Positions 37,118 to 45,922 of a stretch of DNA of 64,000 bases are shown in pieces (the first letter of the stretch is position 1; every line of letters begins with the position of its first letter). A model generated the notes under the pieces. That model saw only the letters and a list, made by a program, of their open reading frames with translations. It was not told where the DNA came from and made no database searches. Origin of the DNA: Sporosarcina sp. FSL K6-1508 (GTDB lineage Bacteria; Bacillota; Bacilli; Bacillales_A; Planococcaceae); assembly GCF_038007465.1 (NCBI RefSeq), contig NZ_JBBOXF010000001.1:2491001-2555000 (forward strand), written 5' to 3'. The translations under genes and the position numbers were made by a program.

Positions 37118-37600
37118 TTATTTATATTGTAGTACTTTAAATGAAATCAAATACGTCAGCAATCCAACTATAGGAATGGAGGCCGTTGTAAAGAGTGGAT
37201 ACCAAATGTAGTCAACAAAATAATTTGGAATGAACATGTAAGAACCAATTATGAAAAATGAGTAAACTAAAATAATGACGAATGCATTACTGACTGCCTT
37301 ATGAGTAATTTGAACAGCTCGTTCATCTGAAACATCATACTCCGCCGCTAAGAATGCGTTTAAAATAGAATGTTTGTTTCTACGGACAAGAATAAATTGT
37401 ACAGCATTAATGATGACAAATAAAATGGCGATAATTATAAAAATAAACCCTGGCCATCGATTGATAAAGACTTCAAACCCATCAATAAAGCCCCGGTCCA
37501 TTTGGATAAATAGTTGCTCAACCCTTAAATAATCAAAAACCATTACCGCTAGAGACAGCAGTAGCATAATCCTTAAAAAAACTGTAATGTACATACTCAA
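37118..37600 (-). CDS. Small polytopic membrane protein paired with an XRE regulator
   Basis: A 160-residue protein with four hydrophobic segments (about 4-22, 47-70, 103-123, 132-155). The loop LAAEYDVSDERAVQITHKA between the second and third resembles the DUF2178/DUF3796-like proteins that are commonly encoded next to small Cro/C1-type regulators. Its TTG start at 37600 overlaps the stop of the xre gene (TTGA); ATG 37594 is an alternative. The pair is probably one transcript from the promoter at 37840-37868. The function is unknown. Confidence 0.7.
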   Translation of the reverse strand: MSMYITVFLRIMLLLSLAVMVFDYLRVEQLFIQMDRGFIDGFEVFINRWPGFIFIIIAILFVIINAVQFILVRRNKHSILNAFLAAEYDVSDERAVQITHKAVSNAFVIILVYSFFIIGSYMFIPNYFVDYIWYPLFTTASIPIVGLLTYLISFKVLQYK

Positions 37601-37803
37601 CTTTTCTTCTCCTCCTTCGAAAATATCCCCTCAATCGGCATTTCAAAGACTTCTGCTATATTCATAGCTAGCAGCAAGGAAGGGGTATAGCTTCCTTTTT
37701 CCAGCGAGACGATTGTTTGCCTTGTTACGCCGACTTTTTCTGCAAGTTCGCCTTGTGTCATATTGAAACGTGCTCTTAATTCCTTCACGCGGTTGGTAAG
37801 CAA
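37597..37803 (-). CDS. Small XRE/Cro-type regulator (68 aa)
   Basis: The whole 68-residue protein is one helix-turn-helix domain: NRVKELRARFNMTQGELAEK, VGVTRQTIVSLEKGSYTPSL and IAEVFEMPIEGIFS. TTG 37803 follows AGGAGGAATCCG; an upstream in-frame extension to 37881 runs through the promoter. These regulators are encoded with a small membrane protein, as here, and generally repress their own operon. A second, similar regulator/membrane cassette is at 56481. Confidence 0.88.
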   Translation of the reverse strand: MLTNRVKELRARFNMTQGELAEKVGVTRQTIVSLEKGSYTPSLLLAMNIAEVFEMPIEGIFSKEEKKS

Positions 37804-37839
37804 ACGGATTCCTCCTCTTTCTTGCAGTATGATAATAGA

Positions 37840-37901
37840 ATTGTAAAGTAGATCAATCAAATTGTAAAGTGTACTGTACATTTAGAACAGTTGACTTTAC
37901 A
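37840..37901 (-). promoter_or_regulatory. Promoter and probable operators of the xre-membrane operon
   Basis: Read on the minus strand, TTTACA (37868-37863) and TACAAT (37845-37840) are 17 bp apart. TTGTAAAGT occurs twice on the plus strand (37841-37849 and 37862-37870), 21 bp apart, overlapping the -10 and -35; the inverted form ACTTTACA is at 37894-37901. Such spacing, two helical turns, suits binding of two regulator dimers. Autorepression is inferred. Confidence 0.6.
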
Positions 37902-37997
37902 TTTAGGTAATCGATTTTTGTCACTAATCTCCTTACCTATAGACCTTTCAAAGTGTTATAATAAGAACATTCAATTGAAATTGGAGGAACTATAGTT

Positions 37998-38825
37998 ATG
38001 CAATGGAGAAATTTATATCGCGGATTCTTTATGGGGATTAGCGATCTTATACCTGGAGTGAGTGGAGGAACAATAGCGTTCATTTTGGGGATTTACGATG
38101 AATTATTAACGTCCATCAGCGGATTTTTTAGCCGCAATTGGAAAAAGCATATAGGATTTTTATTGCCATTAGGCCTTGGAATTGGGGCTACGCTATTATT
38201 GTTTAGTAGAGTAATCGAGTATTTACTTGAAAATTATCCTGCTCCTACCCAGTTTTTCTTTATGGGACTTGTCATCGGTGTGCTGCCTTTCATCACAAAA
38301 CAAGCGGGTGTAAAGAAGAATTTTAACTGGAAACACTTCTTCCTCATCTTGTTGGTTGGAGCGGCACTCGCTTCATTGGCATTCATTAAGCCGCATGATA
38401 CGACGGCTATCACGACCTTGACTGCGACGAATGCGATTGGCCTCTTTTTTGCAGGGTGGGCAGGCAGTATGGCTATGTTGTTGCCAGGAATTAGCGGTTC
38501 GTTTATTCTGCTGATTTTAGGTGTTTATTCCACAGCTATAGGAGCATTATCAAACCTAAATTTACCGATTATTGCTGTTATCGGTGCAGGTGTAATCGTG
38601 GGATTCATTGTCAGCAGTAAGGCAATCAGTTATTTACTGAAACACTTTACGTATATCACCTTCGCTGTAATTATTGGTCTCATCATCGGTTCGGTGTTTG
38701 TCATCTATCCAGGGATTCCGGACAGTGGAACGCCATTTGTTATGAGCGTTATTGCGTTCTTTACAGGTCTAATTGTTGCGAATATGTTCAGTTCTCCAAA
38801 CAAAATAACTATCGTAAATAACTAG
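37998..38825 (+). CDS. popT: DUF368 polyprenyl-phosphate transporter (PopT type)
   Basis: A 275-residue membrane protein with about eight hydrophobic segments. Two related signatures, GISDLIPGVSGGTIAFILGIYD near residue 13 and MLLPGISGSFILLILGVYS near 160 (each shown shortened), suggest an internal repeat as in DUF368. DUF368 proteins were recently shown to recycle undecaprenyl phosphate across the membrane, the lipid carrier for peptidoglycan and teichoic acid, together with DedA-type UptA. ATG 37998 follows TTGGAGG. It is monocistronic, with a strong terminator. Confidence 0.85.
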   Translation: MQWRNLYRGFFMGISDLIPGVSGGTIAFILGIYDELLTSISGFFSRNWKKHIGFLLPLGLGIGATLLLFSRVIEYLLENYPAPTQFFFMGLVIGVLPFITKQAGVKKNFNWKHFFLILLVGAALASLAFIKPHDTTAITTLTATNAIGLFFAGWAGSMAMLLPGISGSFILLILGVYSTAIGALSNLNLPIIAVIGAGVIVGFIVSSKAISYLLKHFTYITFAVIIGLIIGSVFVIYPGIPDSGTPFVMSVIAFFTGLIVANMFSSPNKITIVNN

Positions 38826-38827
38826 TG

Positions 38828-38880
38828 AAAAGTGCCGCGTCTGAAACGGATTAAATTGTTTCTGGACGCGGCACTTTTCT
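38828..38880 (+). terminator. Terminator of the DUF368 gene
   Basis: AAAAGTGCCGCGTC (38828-38841) pairs with GACGCGGCACTTTT (38865-38878), with an inner AAAC/GTTT helix. Confidence 0.85.
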
Positions 38881-38889
38881 CATTGTTCG

Positions 38890-38918
38890 GCATTATAATT
38901 GTCCCTCCCGCATACTAT
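38890..38918 (+). promoter_or_regulatory. Candidate sigma-E promoter of prkA
   Basis: GCATTAT (38890-38896) and CATACTAT (38911-38918) are separated by 14 bp. The sigma-E consensus of B. subtilis is about KMATATT, 14 bp, CATACAHT; the -10 matches 7 of 8 and the -35 5 of 7. prkA is a sigma-E gene in B. subtilis, which supports the reading. Confidence 0.5.
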
Positions 38919-38951
38919 GGATAAAACCATGCCCTGACTGGAGGGAAATTG

Positions 38952-40847
38952 ATGGATATATTAAACAAAGTAAAAAGGTTCCGAGAAGAAGAAAACAAGC
39001 TTAAGTGGGAAGGTACGTTTGCAGAGTATTTGGCCATTGTAAAGGAAAGAAAAGAAGTCGCACAAACAGCACATTCACGCGTTTATAATATGATTAAAAG
39101 CTCTGGCCTGGTGGAGAAAGATGGAAACAGGCTCTATCAATTTTTTGGAGAAGAAATCTTTGGACTTGAAGAGTCAATCGAAAGACTTGTTGAAGAGTAT
39201 TTTCATCCCGCGGCCAAACGACTAGAAGTTCGCAAACGAATTCTTTTATTGATGGGTCCTGTTAGCGGCGGTAAATCTACGATTGTTACTTTATTGAAAC
39301 GTGGGCTTGAAAACTATTCTAAAACGGATGAGGGCGCAGTTTACGCTATAAAAGGCTGTCCGATGCATGAAGACCCGCTTCATTTAATTCCGCATCATTT
39401 ACGCAAAGATTTCTTAGAGAGTTATGACATTCGTATTGAAGGCAGTTTGTCCCCGCTGAATACGATGCGGCTGGAGAAGGAATACGGCGGAGAAATTGAA
39501 AATGTAATGGTGGAACGAATCTTTTTCTCAGAAGACAGACGAGTCGGAATCGGAACCTTTACACCTTCTGATCCGAAGTCCCAAGATATTGCTGATTTAA
39601 CGGGTAGCATCGATTTTTCTACAATTGCTGAATTTGGTTCTGAATCAGATCCGCGTGCTTATCGCTTTGATGGTGAATTGAATAAGGCAAACAGGGGAAT
39701 GATGGAATTCCAGGAAATGTTGAAATTGGATGAGAAATTTTTATGGCATTTATTATCGTTGACGCAGGAAGGGAATTTTAAAGCGGGTAGGTTCGCATTA
39801 ATCAGTGCAGACGAACTGATTGTGGCGCATACGAATGAAACTGAGTACCGAACTTTTATTTCCAATAAAAAGAATGAAGCTCTTCACTCGAGAATTATTG
39901 TGATGCCTATTCCCTATAATTTAAAAGTGAGTCAGGAAGAATGTATATATGAAAAAATGATAAAAGAGAGTGATATGACGCATGTTCATATCGCTCCGCA
40001 CGCTTTAAAAGTGGCTGCTATCTTTTCTGTTCTGACGCGACTTGAAGACTCTAAAAAACAAGGAATCGATGTTGTAAAGAAAATGCGGCTCTATGATGGA
40101 GAAAATGTAGAAGGATTTAATCAGATGGATGTAGAGGATTTGAAGAAGGAATTTCCGAACGAAGGTATGAATGGGATTGATCCGCGTTATGTGATCAACC
40201 GTATTTCATCGGCTATTATTCGGAAAGAAGTTTCTTCAATTAATGCCCTGGATGTTTTACGGTCTTTGAAAGACGGGTTAGACCAGCATGCCTCGATTTC
40301 GCAAGCGGACCGAGATAAATATATGAACTATATTGCAATCGCCAGAAAAGAATTTGATGAAATTGCAAAGAAAGAAGTTCAAAAAGCATTTGTCTATTCG
40401 TATGAAGAGTCTGCGATATCGTTGATGGATAACTACCTCGATAATGTAGAGGCTTTTTGTAATAAAAATAAATTGAGAGACTTCTTAACTGGCGAAGAAA
40501 TGAATCCTGACGAAAAACTTATGCGCTCCATTGAGGAGCAAATTGGTATTTCGGAAAATGCGAAAAAAGCGTTTCGAGAGGAAATTTTAATTCGGCTTTC
40601 CGCTTATGCAAGAACAGGTAAACGTTTTGACTATAATTCTCATGAACGTTTACGAGAAGCTATACAAAAGAAATTATTTTCAGATTTAAAAGATGTTGTC
40701 AAAATCACAACGTCCTCTAAAACGCCAGATGAATCGCATCTTAAAAAGGTGAATGAAGTGATTGCGAGACTCATTGATGAATATGGCTATAATTCCATTT
40801 CTGCGAACGAATTGCTACGCTACGTCGGAAGTCTGCTTAATCGATAA
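38952..40847 (+). CDS. prkA: PrkA AAA+ protein (serine protein kinase family)
   Basis: The 631-residue protein, the same length as in B. subtilis, has an AAA+ domain (about 60-380) with Walker A GPVSGGKSTIVTLLKRG and a C-terminal PrkA domain. It was first described as a kinase; kinase activity is debated, and an ATP-dependent protease role in sporulation has been proposed. ATG 38952 is 7 nt after GGAGGGA. It is followed by yhbH and spoVR; the same three families (yeaG, yeaH, ycgB) act together in stationary-phase E. coli, so a joint function is likely. In Bacillus it is expressed in the mother cell. Confidence 0.94.
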   Translation: MDILNKVKRFREEENKLKWEGTFAEYLAIVKERKEVAQTAHSRVYNMIKSSGLVEKDGNRLYQFFGEEIFGLEESIERLVEEYFHPAAKRLEVRKRILLLMGPVSGGKSTIVTLLKRGLENYSKTDEGAVYAIKGCPMHEDPLHLIPHHLRKDFLESYDIRIEGSLSPLNTMRLEKEYGGEIENVMVERIFFSEDRRVGIGTFTPSDPKSQDIADLTGSIDFSTIAEFGSESDPRAYRFDGELNKANRGMMEFQEMLKLDEKFLWHLLSLTQEGNFKAGRFALISADELIVAHTNETEYRTFISNKKNEALHSRIIVMPIPYNLKVSQEECIYEKMIKESDMTHVHIAPHALKVAAIFSVLTRLEDSKKQGIDVVKKMRLYDGENVEGFNQMDVEDLKKEFPNEGMNGIDPRYVINRISSAIIRKEVSSINALDVLRSLKDGLDQHASISQADRDKYMNYIAIARKEFDEIAKKEVQKAFVYSYEESAISLMDNYLDNVEAFCNKNKLRDFLTGEEMNPDEKLMRSIEEQIGISENAKKAFREEILIRLSAYARTGKRFDYNSHERLREAIQKKLFSDLKDVVKITTSSKTPDESHLKKVNEVIARLIDEYGYNSISANELLRYVGSLLNR

Positions 40848-40858
40848 AGCGAAACTTT

Positions 40859-40923
40859 AATCAGTGGGGGTTTTTCGACGCACAGGACGTCGCGTACTTA
40901 GTCTGCCTCATCCCCCACTGATT
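40859..40923. repeat. Nested inverted repeat after prkA
   Basis: AATCAGTGGGGG (40859-40870) pairs perfectly with CCCCCACTGATT (40912-40923). Inside is a 5-bp hairpin CGACG/CGTCG (40876-40880 with 40888-40892). There is no T-run. It begins 12 bp after the prkA stop. It may be a structured 3' UTR or a mobile palindromic repeat. Confidence 0.65.
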
Positions 40924-41045
40924 GCTAGTTAAGCCATTCGGGCGTTTACGGGCAGTTGATCCCCTACTTATTATTCTTTTTTCTTCGAAGACTTGAAGTG
41001 GGAGTTTTACTATCCGTTATTGCGGGATAAATGCTTGAACAGAAG

Positions 41046-41083
41046 AAAACAAGACTGATGAAGTATTGGTCTTGTTTTTTTCT
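41046..41083 (+). terminator. Terminator between prkA and yhbH
   Basis: AAAACAAGAC (41046-41055) pairs with GTCTTGTTTT (41069-41078), followed by T residues. It suggests that yhbH has its own promoter in the 50 bp that follow or that readthrough is partial; I see no clear promoter there. Confidence 0.7.
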
Positions 41084-41129
41084 AAAAATCAATAGCAATA
41101 AATTGGATAAAAGATGGGTGTGGATGAAA

Positions 41130-42296
41130 ATGAATGAAAAAGACAATGATCATTTCGCCGTCTCACAGGAAAACTGGTCTCTCCACCGAAAGGGCCATCA
41201 AGATCAACAACGTCATTTGGGTAAAGTAAAAGAAGCCATCCAAAATAATTTACCGGACTTAATTAGTGAGGAAAGTATCATCATGTCAAAAGGGCGCGAT
41301 GTCATTAAAATACCAATTCGCTCACTAGATGAATACAAAATTCGTTATAATCGGGAAAAGTCAAAGCATGTAGGGCAAGGAACTGGTGAGAGCCAAGTCG
41401 GCGATGTGATTGCGAGCGATGGCTCGCAGGGGAAAAGTGGTACTGGGACAGGAAAAAAAGCAGGCGATCAAGCCGGGCAAGATTACTATGAGGCTGAGGT
41501 TTCGATTGCAGAGATAGAAGAAGCTTTGTTTAAAGAAATGGAACTGCCGAACTTAGAACAAAAAGAACAAGCTGATAATACAGCAGAGAAAATTGAGTTC
41601 AATGATATTCGTAAAAAAGGGCTTATCGGAAATATAGATAAAAAGCGAACCATTTTAACGGCTATTAAAAGGAATGCAATGAAAGGAAATGCTGAAATTG
41701 CACCCTTCCATAATGATGATTTACGTTTTAAAACTTGGGATGATGTAAGGAAACCTGAATCCAAAGCAGTTGTGCTCGCGATGATGGATACAAGTGCTTC
41801 AATGGGTAACTTTGAGAAAATGATGGCGAGAAGTTTCTTCTTTTGGATGGCAAACTTTTTACGAACGAAATATGAAACGGTCGAATTTGAATTTATTGCG
41901 CATCATACTGAAGCCAAAATAGTGACAGAAGAAGATTTCTTTTCGAAAGGGGAGAGTGGGGGCACAATCTGTTCTTCCGCTTACCTAACGGCGCTTGAGC
42001 TCATTGAGAAAAAATATAATCCCGCACGTTATAATATTTATCCATTTCACTTTTCAGACGGTGAAAATATGTCATCTGATAATGAAAAATGTATAAAACT
42101 TGTTGAAGAAATCATGGCAGTTTCCAATATGTTTGGTTACGGTGAGGTAAATGCCTATAATCGTTTTTCTACAATGATGTCCTCGTTTAAAAAAATCGAT
42201 GATCCGAAGTTCCGTCATTATATTTTGAAGGAAAAACGGGATGTCTATTTTGCGCTTAAAAGCTTCTTCCATAAAAACTTGGAGGGATTCGATTGA
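41130..42296 (+). CDS. yhbH: YhbH, DUF444 sporulation/stress protein
   Basis: A 388-residue protein of the UPF0229/DUF444 family (E. coli YeaH). The C-terminal half is von Willebrand A-like, with the metal-site motif [17 protein letters not shown] (D-x-S-x-S). The N-terminus [20 protein letters not shown] is highly conserved in B. subtilis YhbH. ATG 41130 was chosen from homologous N-termini; ATG 41124 and an upstream extension are possible but lie over the terminator. spoVR overlaps its stop codon. Needed for normal sporulation timing in Bacillus by family knowledge; the biochemical role is unknown. Confidence 0.92.
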   Translation: MNEKDNDHFAVSQENWSLHRKGHQDQQRHLGKVKEAIQNNLPDLISEESIIMSKGRDVIKIPIRSLDEYKIRYNREKSKHVGQGTGESQVGDVIASDGSQGKSGTGTGKKAGDQAGQDYYEAEVSIAEIEEALFKEMELPNLEQKEQADNTAEKIEFNDIRKKGLIGNIDKKRTILTAIKRNAMKGNAEIAPFHNDDLRFKTWDDVRKPESKAVVLAMMDTSASMGNFEKMMARSFFFWMANFLRTKYETVEFEFIAHHTEAKIVTEEDFFSKGESGGTICSSAYLTALELIEKKYNPARYNIYPFHFSDGENMSSDNEKCIKLVEEIMAVSNMFGYGEVNAYNRFSTMMSSFKKIDDPKFRHYILKEKRDVYFALKSFFHKNLEGFD

Positions 42297-43702
42297 CGGA
42301 AATAAAAGCGCTTCATCGTGCGATTGATGAAATCACAGAAATTGCAACTGGTTTTGGCCTCGATTTTTATCCAATGCGTTATGAAATATGTCCCGCTGAT
42401 ATTATTTATACATTTGGGGCGTATGGCATGCCAACGCGCTTTACTCATTGGAGTTTTGGGAAACAATTTCATAAAATGAAGCTGCAATATGATCTTGGAC
42501 TAAGCCAGATATATGAGCTTGTCATTAATTCGAATCCTTGTTATGCATTTTTGCTAGATACGAATAGCCTGATTCAAAATAAACTTATTGTTGCCCATGT
42601 TCTAGCTCACTGTGATTTTTTCAAAAATAATGTCCGCTTCTCCAACACGAGGAAGGACATGGTAGAAAGTATGACGGCAACGGCTGAACGTATTGCGAAT
42701 TATGAAATGGTTTACGGCAAAGACGAAGTAGAGCATTTTTTAGATGCTGTGTTAGCGATTCAAGAACATATAGATCCTTCTATACTAAGGTATCAACGTC
42801 CCGCTGAAGCCATGGATGAGAAGGTTGAAGAAGAAGTTATACGAAAAACCCCTTATGATGATTTATGGAATTTAGGTAAAAAAGTATCTGAGAAGAAAAT
42901 CGTACCAAGTCAAAAAGAAAAGAAAGTCCCCCTGACACAGGAAAAAGATATTTTGCTCTTTATTTTAGAATACAGTCGTGAACTGGAAGAATGGCAACGT
43001 GATATTTTAACGATGATGCGAGAGGAAATGCTCTACTTTTGGCCGCAGCTTGAAACAAAAATCATGAATGAAGGTTGGGCCTCATTTTGGCATCAACGGA
43101 TTTTAAGGGAAATGAATTTAACATCTGGAGAAACAATAGAGTTTGCTACATTGAACGCGAATGTTATTCAACCTTCAAAAACAACAATCAATCCCTACTA
43201 TCTTGGATTAAAAATATACGAAGATATCGAAAAGAGATACAATCATCCAACAGAAAAAATGAAGAAGTTAGGAATTAAACCGAACACGGGAAGAGAGAAA
43301 ATGTTTGAAGTGAGAGAAATCGAATCGGATATTTCTTTTATTCGAAACTATGTCACGAAGGAATTGATCCAACAAGAGGATTTATATCTTTTTGAAAAAA
43401 AGGGCAACAATTATGAAATTACCACTAAAGATTATGAAGATATAAGAAATCAATTAGTCTCCATGCGTGTAAATGGCGGTTTTCCGTATATCGTTGTTGA
43501 AAATGGGGATTACTTGCGAAATGGAGAATTATATTTAGTGCATAAGTATGAAGGCACGGAATTGGATTTGAAGTATTTGGAAAGTGTGCTTCCTTATATT
43601 TATCAATTATGGGGACGGATTGTGCATATAGAAACGAATGTTGAGAATTTACAAGTTGTCTATTCGTATGATCGAAACAAGGTATATCGACGGTATGTAT
43701 AG
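42293..43702 (+). CDS. spoVR: SpoVR family stage V sporulation protein
   Basis: The 469-residue protein (B. subtilis SpoVR is 468) is involved in spore cortex formation; E. coli YcgB is the homologue. Conserved stretches include [38 protein letters not shown], and [16 protein letters not shown] with the typical His. TTG 42293 overlaps the yhbH stop (TTGA) and follows GGAGGGATTCGA. The product is cytoplasmic. Tight coupling with yhbH suggests a complex or a shared step. Confidence 0.94.
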   Translation: MTEIKALHRAIDEITEIATGFGLDFYPMRYEICPADIIYTFGAYGMPTRFTHWSFGKQFHKMKLQYDLGLSQIYELVINSNPCYAFLLDTNSLIQNKLIVAHVLAHCDFFKNNVRFSNTRKDMVESMTATAERIANYEMVYGKDEVEHFLDAVLAIQEHIDPSILRYQRPAEAMDEKVEEEVIRKTPYDDLWNLGKKVSEKKIVPSQKEKKVPLTQEKDILLFILEYSRELEEWQRDILTMMREEMLYFWPQLETKIMNEGWASFWHQRILREMNLTSGETIEFATLNANVIQPSKTTINPYYLGLKIYEDIEKRYNHPTEKMKKLGIKPNTGREKMFEVREIESDISFIRNYVTKELIQQEDLYLFEKKGNNYEITTKDYEDIRNQLVSMRVNGGFPYIVVENGDYLRNGELYLVHKYEGTELDLKYLESVLPYIYQLWGRIVHIETNVENLQVVYSYDRNKVYRRYV

Positions 43703-43730
43703 GTGAGGGTTGATTGTGAAAATAGTGTTG

Positions 43731-43765
43731 CCCCACGACTGGATTTTCGGTCTTGGGGTATTTTT
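43731..43765 (+). terminator. Terminator of yhbH-spoVR
   Basis: CCCC-AC-GAC pairs with GTC-TT-GGGG across a loop (about 43731-43758), followed by TATTTTT. Confidence 0.7.
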
Positions 43766-43809
43766 ATGTTTAAACTATAGACGCTTGCTGGATAGAGGGG
43801 GTAGATATT

Positions 43810-43955
43810 GATCGGTCTCGGAGCATTTATGGACGGTAAACGAGGAGATATGATTGGTCATGCGATGTTAGACAGGGAGATTTGATCGGTCATACGGTAT
43901 TTATGGTCGGTAGACAAGGGAATGTGATCAGTCGCAGGACGCTTTTATACGAGAC
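43810..43955. repeat. Degenerate tandem repeat with 21-bp period (locus 1)
   Basis: Cores related to GATCGGTC start at 43810, 43831, 43852, (43871, weak), 43884, 43905 and 43926: GATCGGTC, GGACGGTA, GATTGGTC, GACAGGGA, GATCGGTC, GGTCGGTA, GATCAGTC. Five of the six intervals are 21 bp or restore to it after one 11-bp slip. Each pair of units reads roughly core-nnnn-TTTATGG-core. No ribosome binding site or open frame goes with it. The same family appears at 56197-56289. Confidence 0.65.
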
Positions 43956-44139
43956 GAACTATTTTTACCATATTTAATGAAATAAAAAACTTCACTGATC
44001 TTGCTAGGGGATGTCCCTGCTCAGTAAATATAGGTATTCAATTGTTCAATATATATAGTTAAGGTTGACCGAAGTATTGAAAAGACGGATGATTGTAGAA
44101 ATTGATTGATAAATTTAAAAACGAGAGAGGGGATTGACG

Positions 44140-45159
44140 ATGATCCGTTATCCTGACCCACTAAAAAATGGACAAACTATTGGTGTTACTGCAACATCAT
44201 CGGGCGTTGAGAGTGAATTGCATCATCTGTTAAGAGAATCTGCACATCAATTTGAAAAGAGAGGTTACGCTGTAAATTTTGGTGAAACGGTATGGACGAA
44301 TGAAAAGCTTACATCGACGCCGAAAGATATGCGCTTGGCAGAGTTTAGGGAGATGATGGCGGATGAAGAAGTTTGTGCGATAATTCCTCCATGGGGTGGT
44401 CATTTTCTATTGGAATTACTGCCGCTCATTGATTTTAAAGAATTGAAACCTAAGTGGATTATGGGCTACTCAGATACAAGTACGTTGCTATTACCAATTA
44501 CGCTACTAACTGGTATCGCGACAGTCCATGGAACGAATTTCGTCGATTTGCGAAGTGATGCATGGGATTCTGTTACCTCTAAATTTATTGAACTGCTAAC
44601 TGCTTCCGCAGGTGACACAATTGTCCAGCATTCATCTGAAAAATACCAGTCCGAATGGCAACATGACGCACCCGCGGATCCGTACGTCTTTAAACTGGAT
44701 ACGGAGACGGAGTGGAAGACAATCGGCAATCAACCGGTCCAGTTTAAAGGCCGTCTCTTGTCCGGCTGTATCGATACAATCCGCCATTTGGTCGGAACTC
44801 CTTTTGGTGATGTGAAGAAGTTTCAAGAAAAGTTCATTGCGGGTGAAAAAGTCGTCTGGGCACTGGAAAATAGTGAAATGGATGCGCCGGATTTCTACCG
44901 TTCCATTCTTCAATTGCATAATGCAGGATGGTTTGACGATGCAGCTGGAATCATATTCGGCAGAACGGCCGCAGGATTGGCAAAAGGTGGTTTCAGTGAT
45001 GTAGATGCAATGGAAAGGCTTGCGGAACTGACTGGAATTCCAGTAGTTTACAATGCGGATATTGGGCATGTGCCTCCCCAAATGACGTTCGTTAATGGAG
45101 CAATTGCAGAAATCGAAGTGGCAGGAGGAAAAGCCTCAGTCACGACGAGATTTATATAG
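44140..45159 (+). CDS. S66-family peptidase (LD-carboxypeptidase/MccF type)
   Basis: A 339-residue serine peptidase. The nucleophile Ser lies in WIMGYSDTSTLLLP, the acidic residue in WALENSEMDAPDFYRS and the His near NADIGHVPPQMTF, the S66 triad order. IIPPWGGHFLLELL is the oxyanion loop. The family includes LdcA, which trims peptidoglycan tetrapeptides, and MccF, which inactivates microcin C-like peptide-nucleotides; the sequence around the loop looks closer to MccF-type proteins, but I cannot decide. ATG 44140 follows AGAGGGGATTG; TTG 44134 is an alternative. It is monocistronic. Confidence 0.85.
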   Translation: MIRYPDPLKNGQTIGVTATSSGVESELHHLLRESAHQFEKRGYAVNFGETVWTNEKLTSTPKDMRLAEFREMMADEEVCAIIPPWGGHFLLELLPLIDFKELKPKWIMGYSDTSTLLLPITLLTGIATVHGTNFVDLRSDAWDSVTSKFIELLTASAGDTIVQHSSEKYQSEWQHDAPADPYVFKLDTETEWKTIGNQPVQFKGRLLSGCIDTIRHLVGTPFGDVKKFQEKFIAGEKVVWALENSEMDAPDFYRSILQLHNAGWFDDAAGIIFGRTAAGLAKGGFSDVDAMERLAELTGIPVVYNADIGHVPPQMTFVNGAIAEIEVAGGKASVTTRFI

Positions 45160-45286
45160 CAAGGAAAAATATTTTTTCTTTTGGATTTTATTTGTGAATT
45201 GTCGAAAAACTTGTTGCTGATTATTATCTTTTCTCTTATAGTTAATAAAACATATTGTTTTACTATGATTTGAAAGGGTGACTAAA

Positions 45287-45739
45287 ATGTCAACAAGCCA
45301 GTTAATAACAGTCGAAACAAGTGGCGTTTGGATTAGTGGAGTAAAAACCGAGATTTCGGTCCGGGAGTTTGAACCATTCATCATCGACGAACCAAAGAGT
45401 CTTGGCGGCAACGATGAAGGGCCGAATCCGGTTGAATATGTGCTTGCTGGATTATCCGGCTGTACGTCAGTTATGATTTCAATCATTGCCAAAGAATTAA
45501 ATTTTTCTTATGAAGCAGTTGAATTTAAGAATGCTGGTGCACTTGATGTACAGGGATTGATGGGCGTGGATGGCGTATCGCCTCATTTTCAATCTGTAGA
45601 TTTTGATATTGTTATCAAAACAAACGAAACGGATGCGCGCCTTCAACACTTAAAAGAGTCTGTTGAAAAAAGATGTCCTGTGATGAATTTACTTGTCGAT
45701 GCGGGTGTTCCTGTAACGTCAAATTGGATAAAGGGTTAA
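45287..45739 (+). CDS. OsmC/Ohr family peroxide-detoxifying protein
   Basis: A 150-residue protein with both active-site cysteines of the family: GLSGCTSVMISIIA and VEKRCPVMNLLVDAG. OsmC/Ohr proteins reduce organic hydroperoxides with lipoyl or other thiol partners. The motif GGNDEGPNPVEYVLAGLSGC is typical of the YhfA-like OsmC subgroup. ATG 45287 follows GAAAGGGTG. An intrinsic terminator follows at 45797-45832. Single gene. Confidence 0.9.
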   Translation: MSTSQLITVETSGVWISGVKTEISVREFEPFIIDEPKSLGGNDEGPNPVEYVLAGLSGCTSVMISIIAKELNFSYEAVEFKNAGALDVQGLMGVDGVSPHFQSVDFDIVIKTNETDARLQHLKESVEKRCPVMNLLVDAGVPVTSNWIKG

Positions 45740-45796
45740 TATAACTTCACCAATTTACTAGCGCACACAGCCAAACGAATTGGTATTATACATGTA

Positions 45797-45832
45797 GTTC
45801 CTCTGCGATCGCAATCGCAGCAGGGACTTTTT
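45797..45832 (+). terminator. Terminator of the osmC-like gene
   Basis: GTTCCT-CTGCGAT pairs with ATCGCAG-CAGGGAC over a CGCA loop (45797-45827), followed by six T residues. Confidence 0.8.
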
Positions 45833-45922
45833 AGTTTGCCGAGAAACGAACGGTCTTTCATTCCAATATACTGCTTAATCTGGTATTCTTAAAGAAATGC
45901 TCGTGACGAAAGGATGATTGAA

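Noticed and set aside
43810..43955. Possible CRISPR array
   Set aside because: Units are degenerate and contiguous at 21 bp, without constant repeats and variable spacers, and no cas genes are present.
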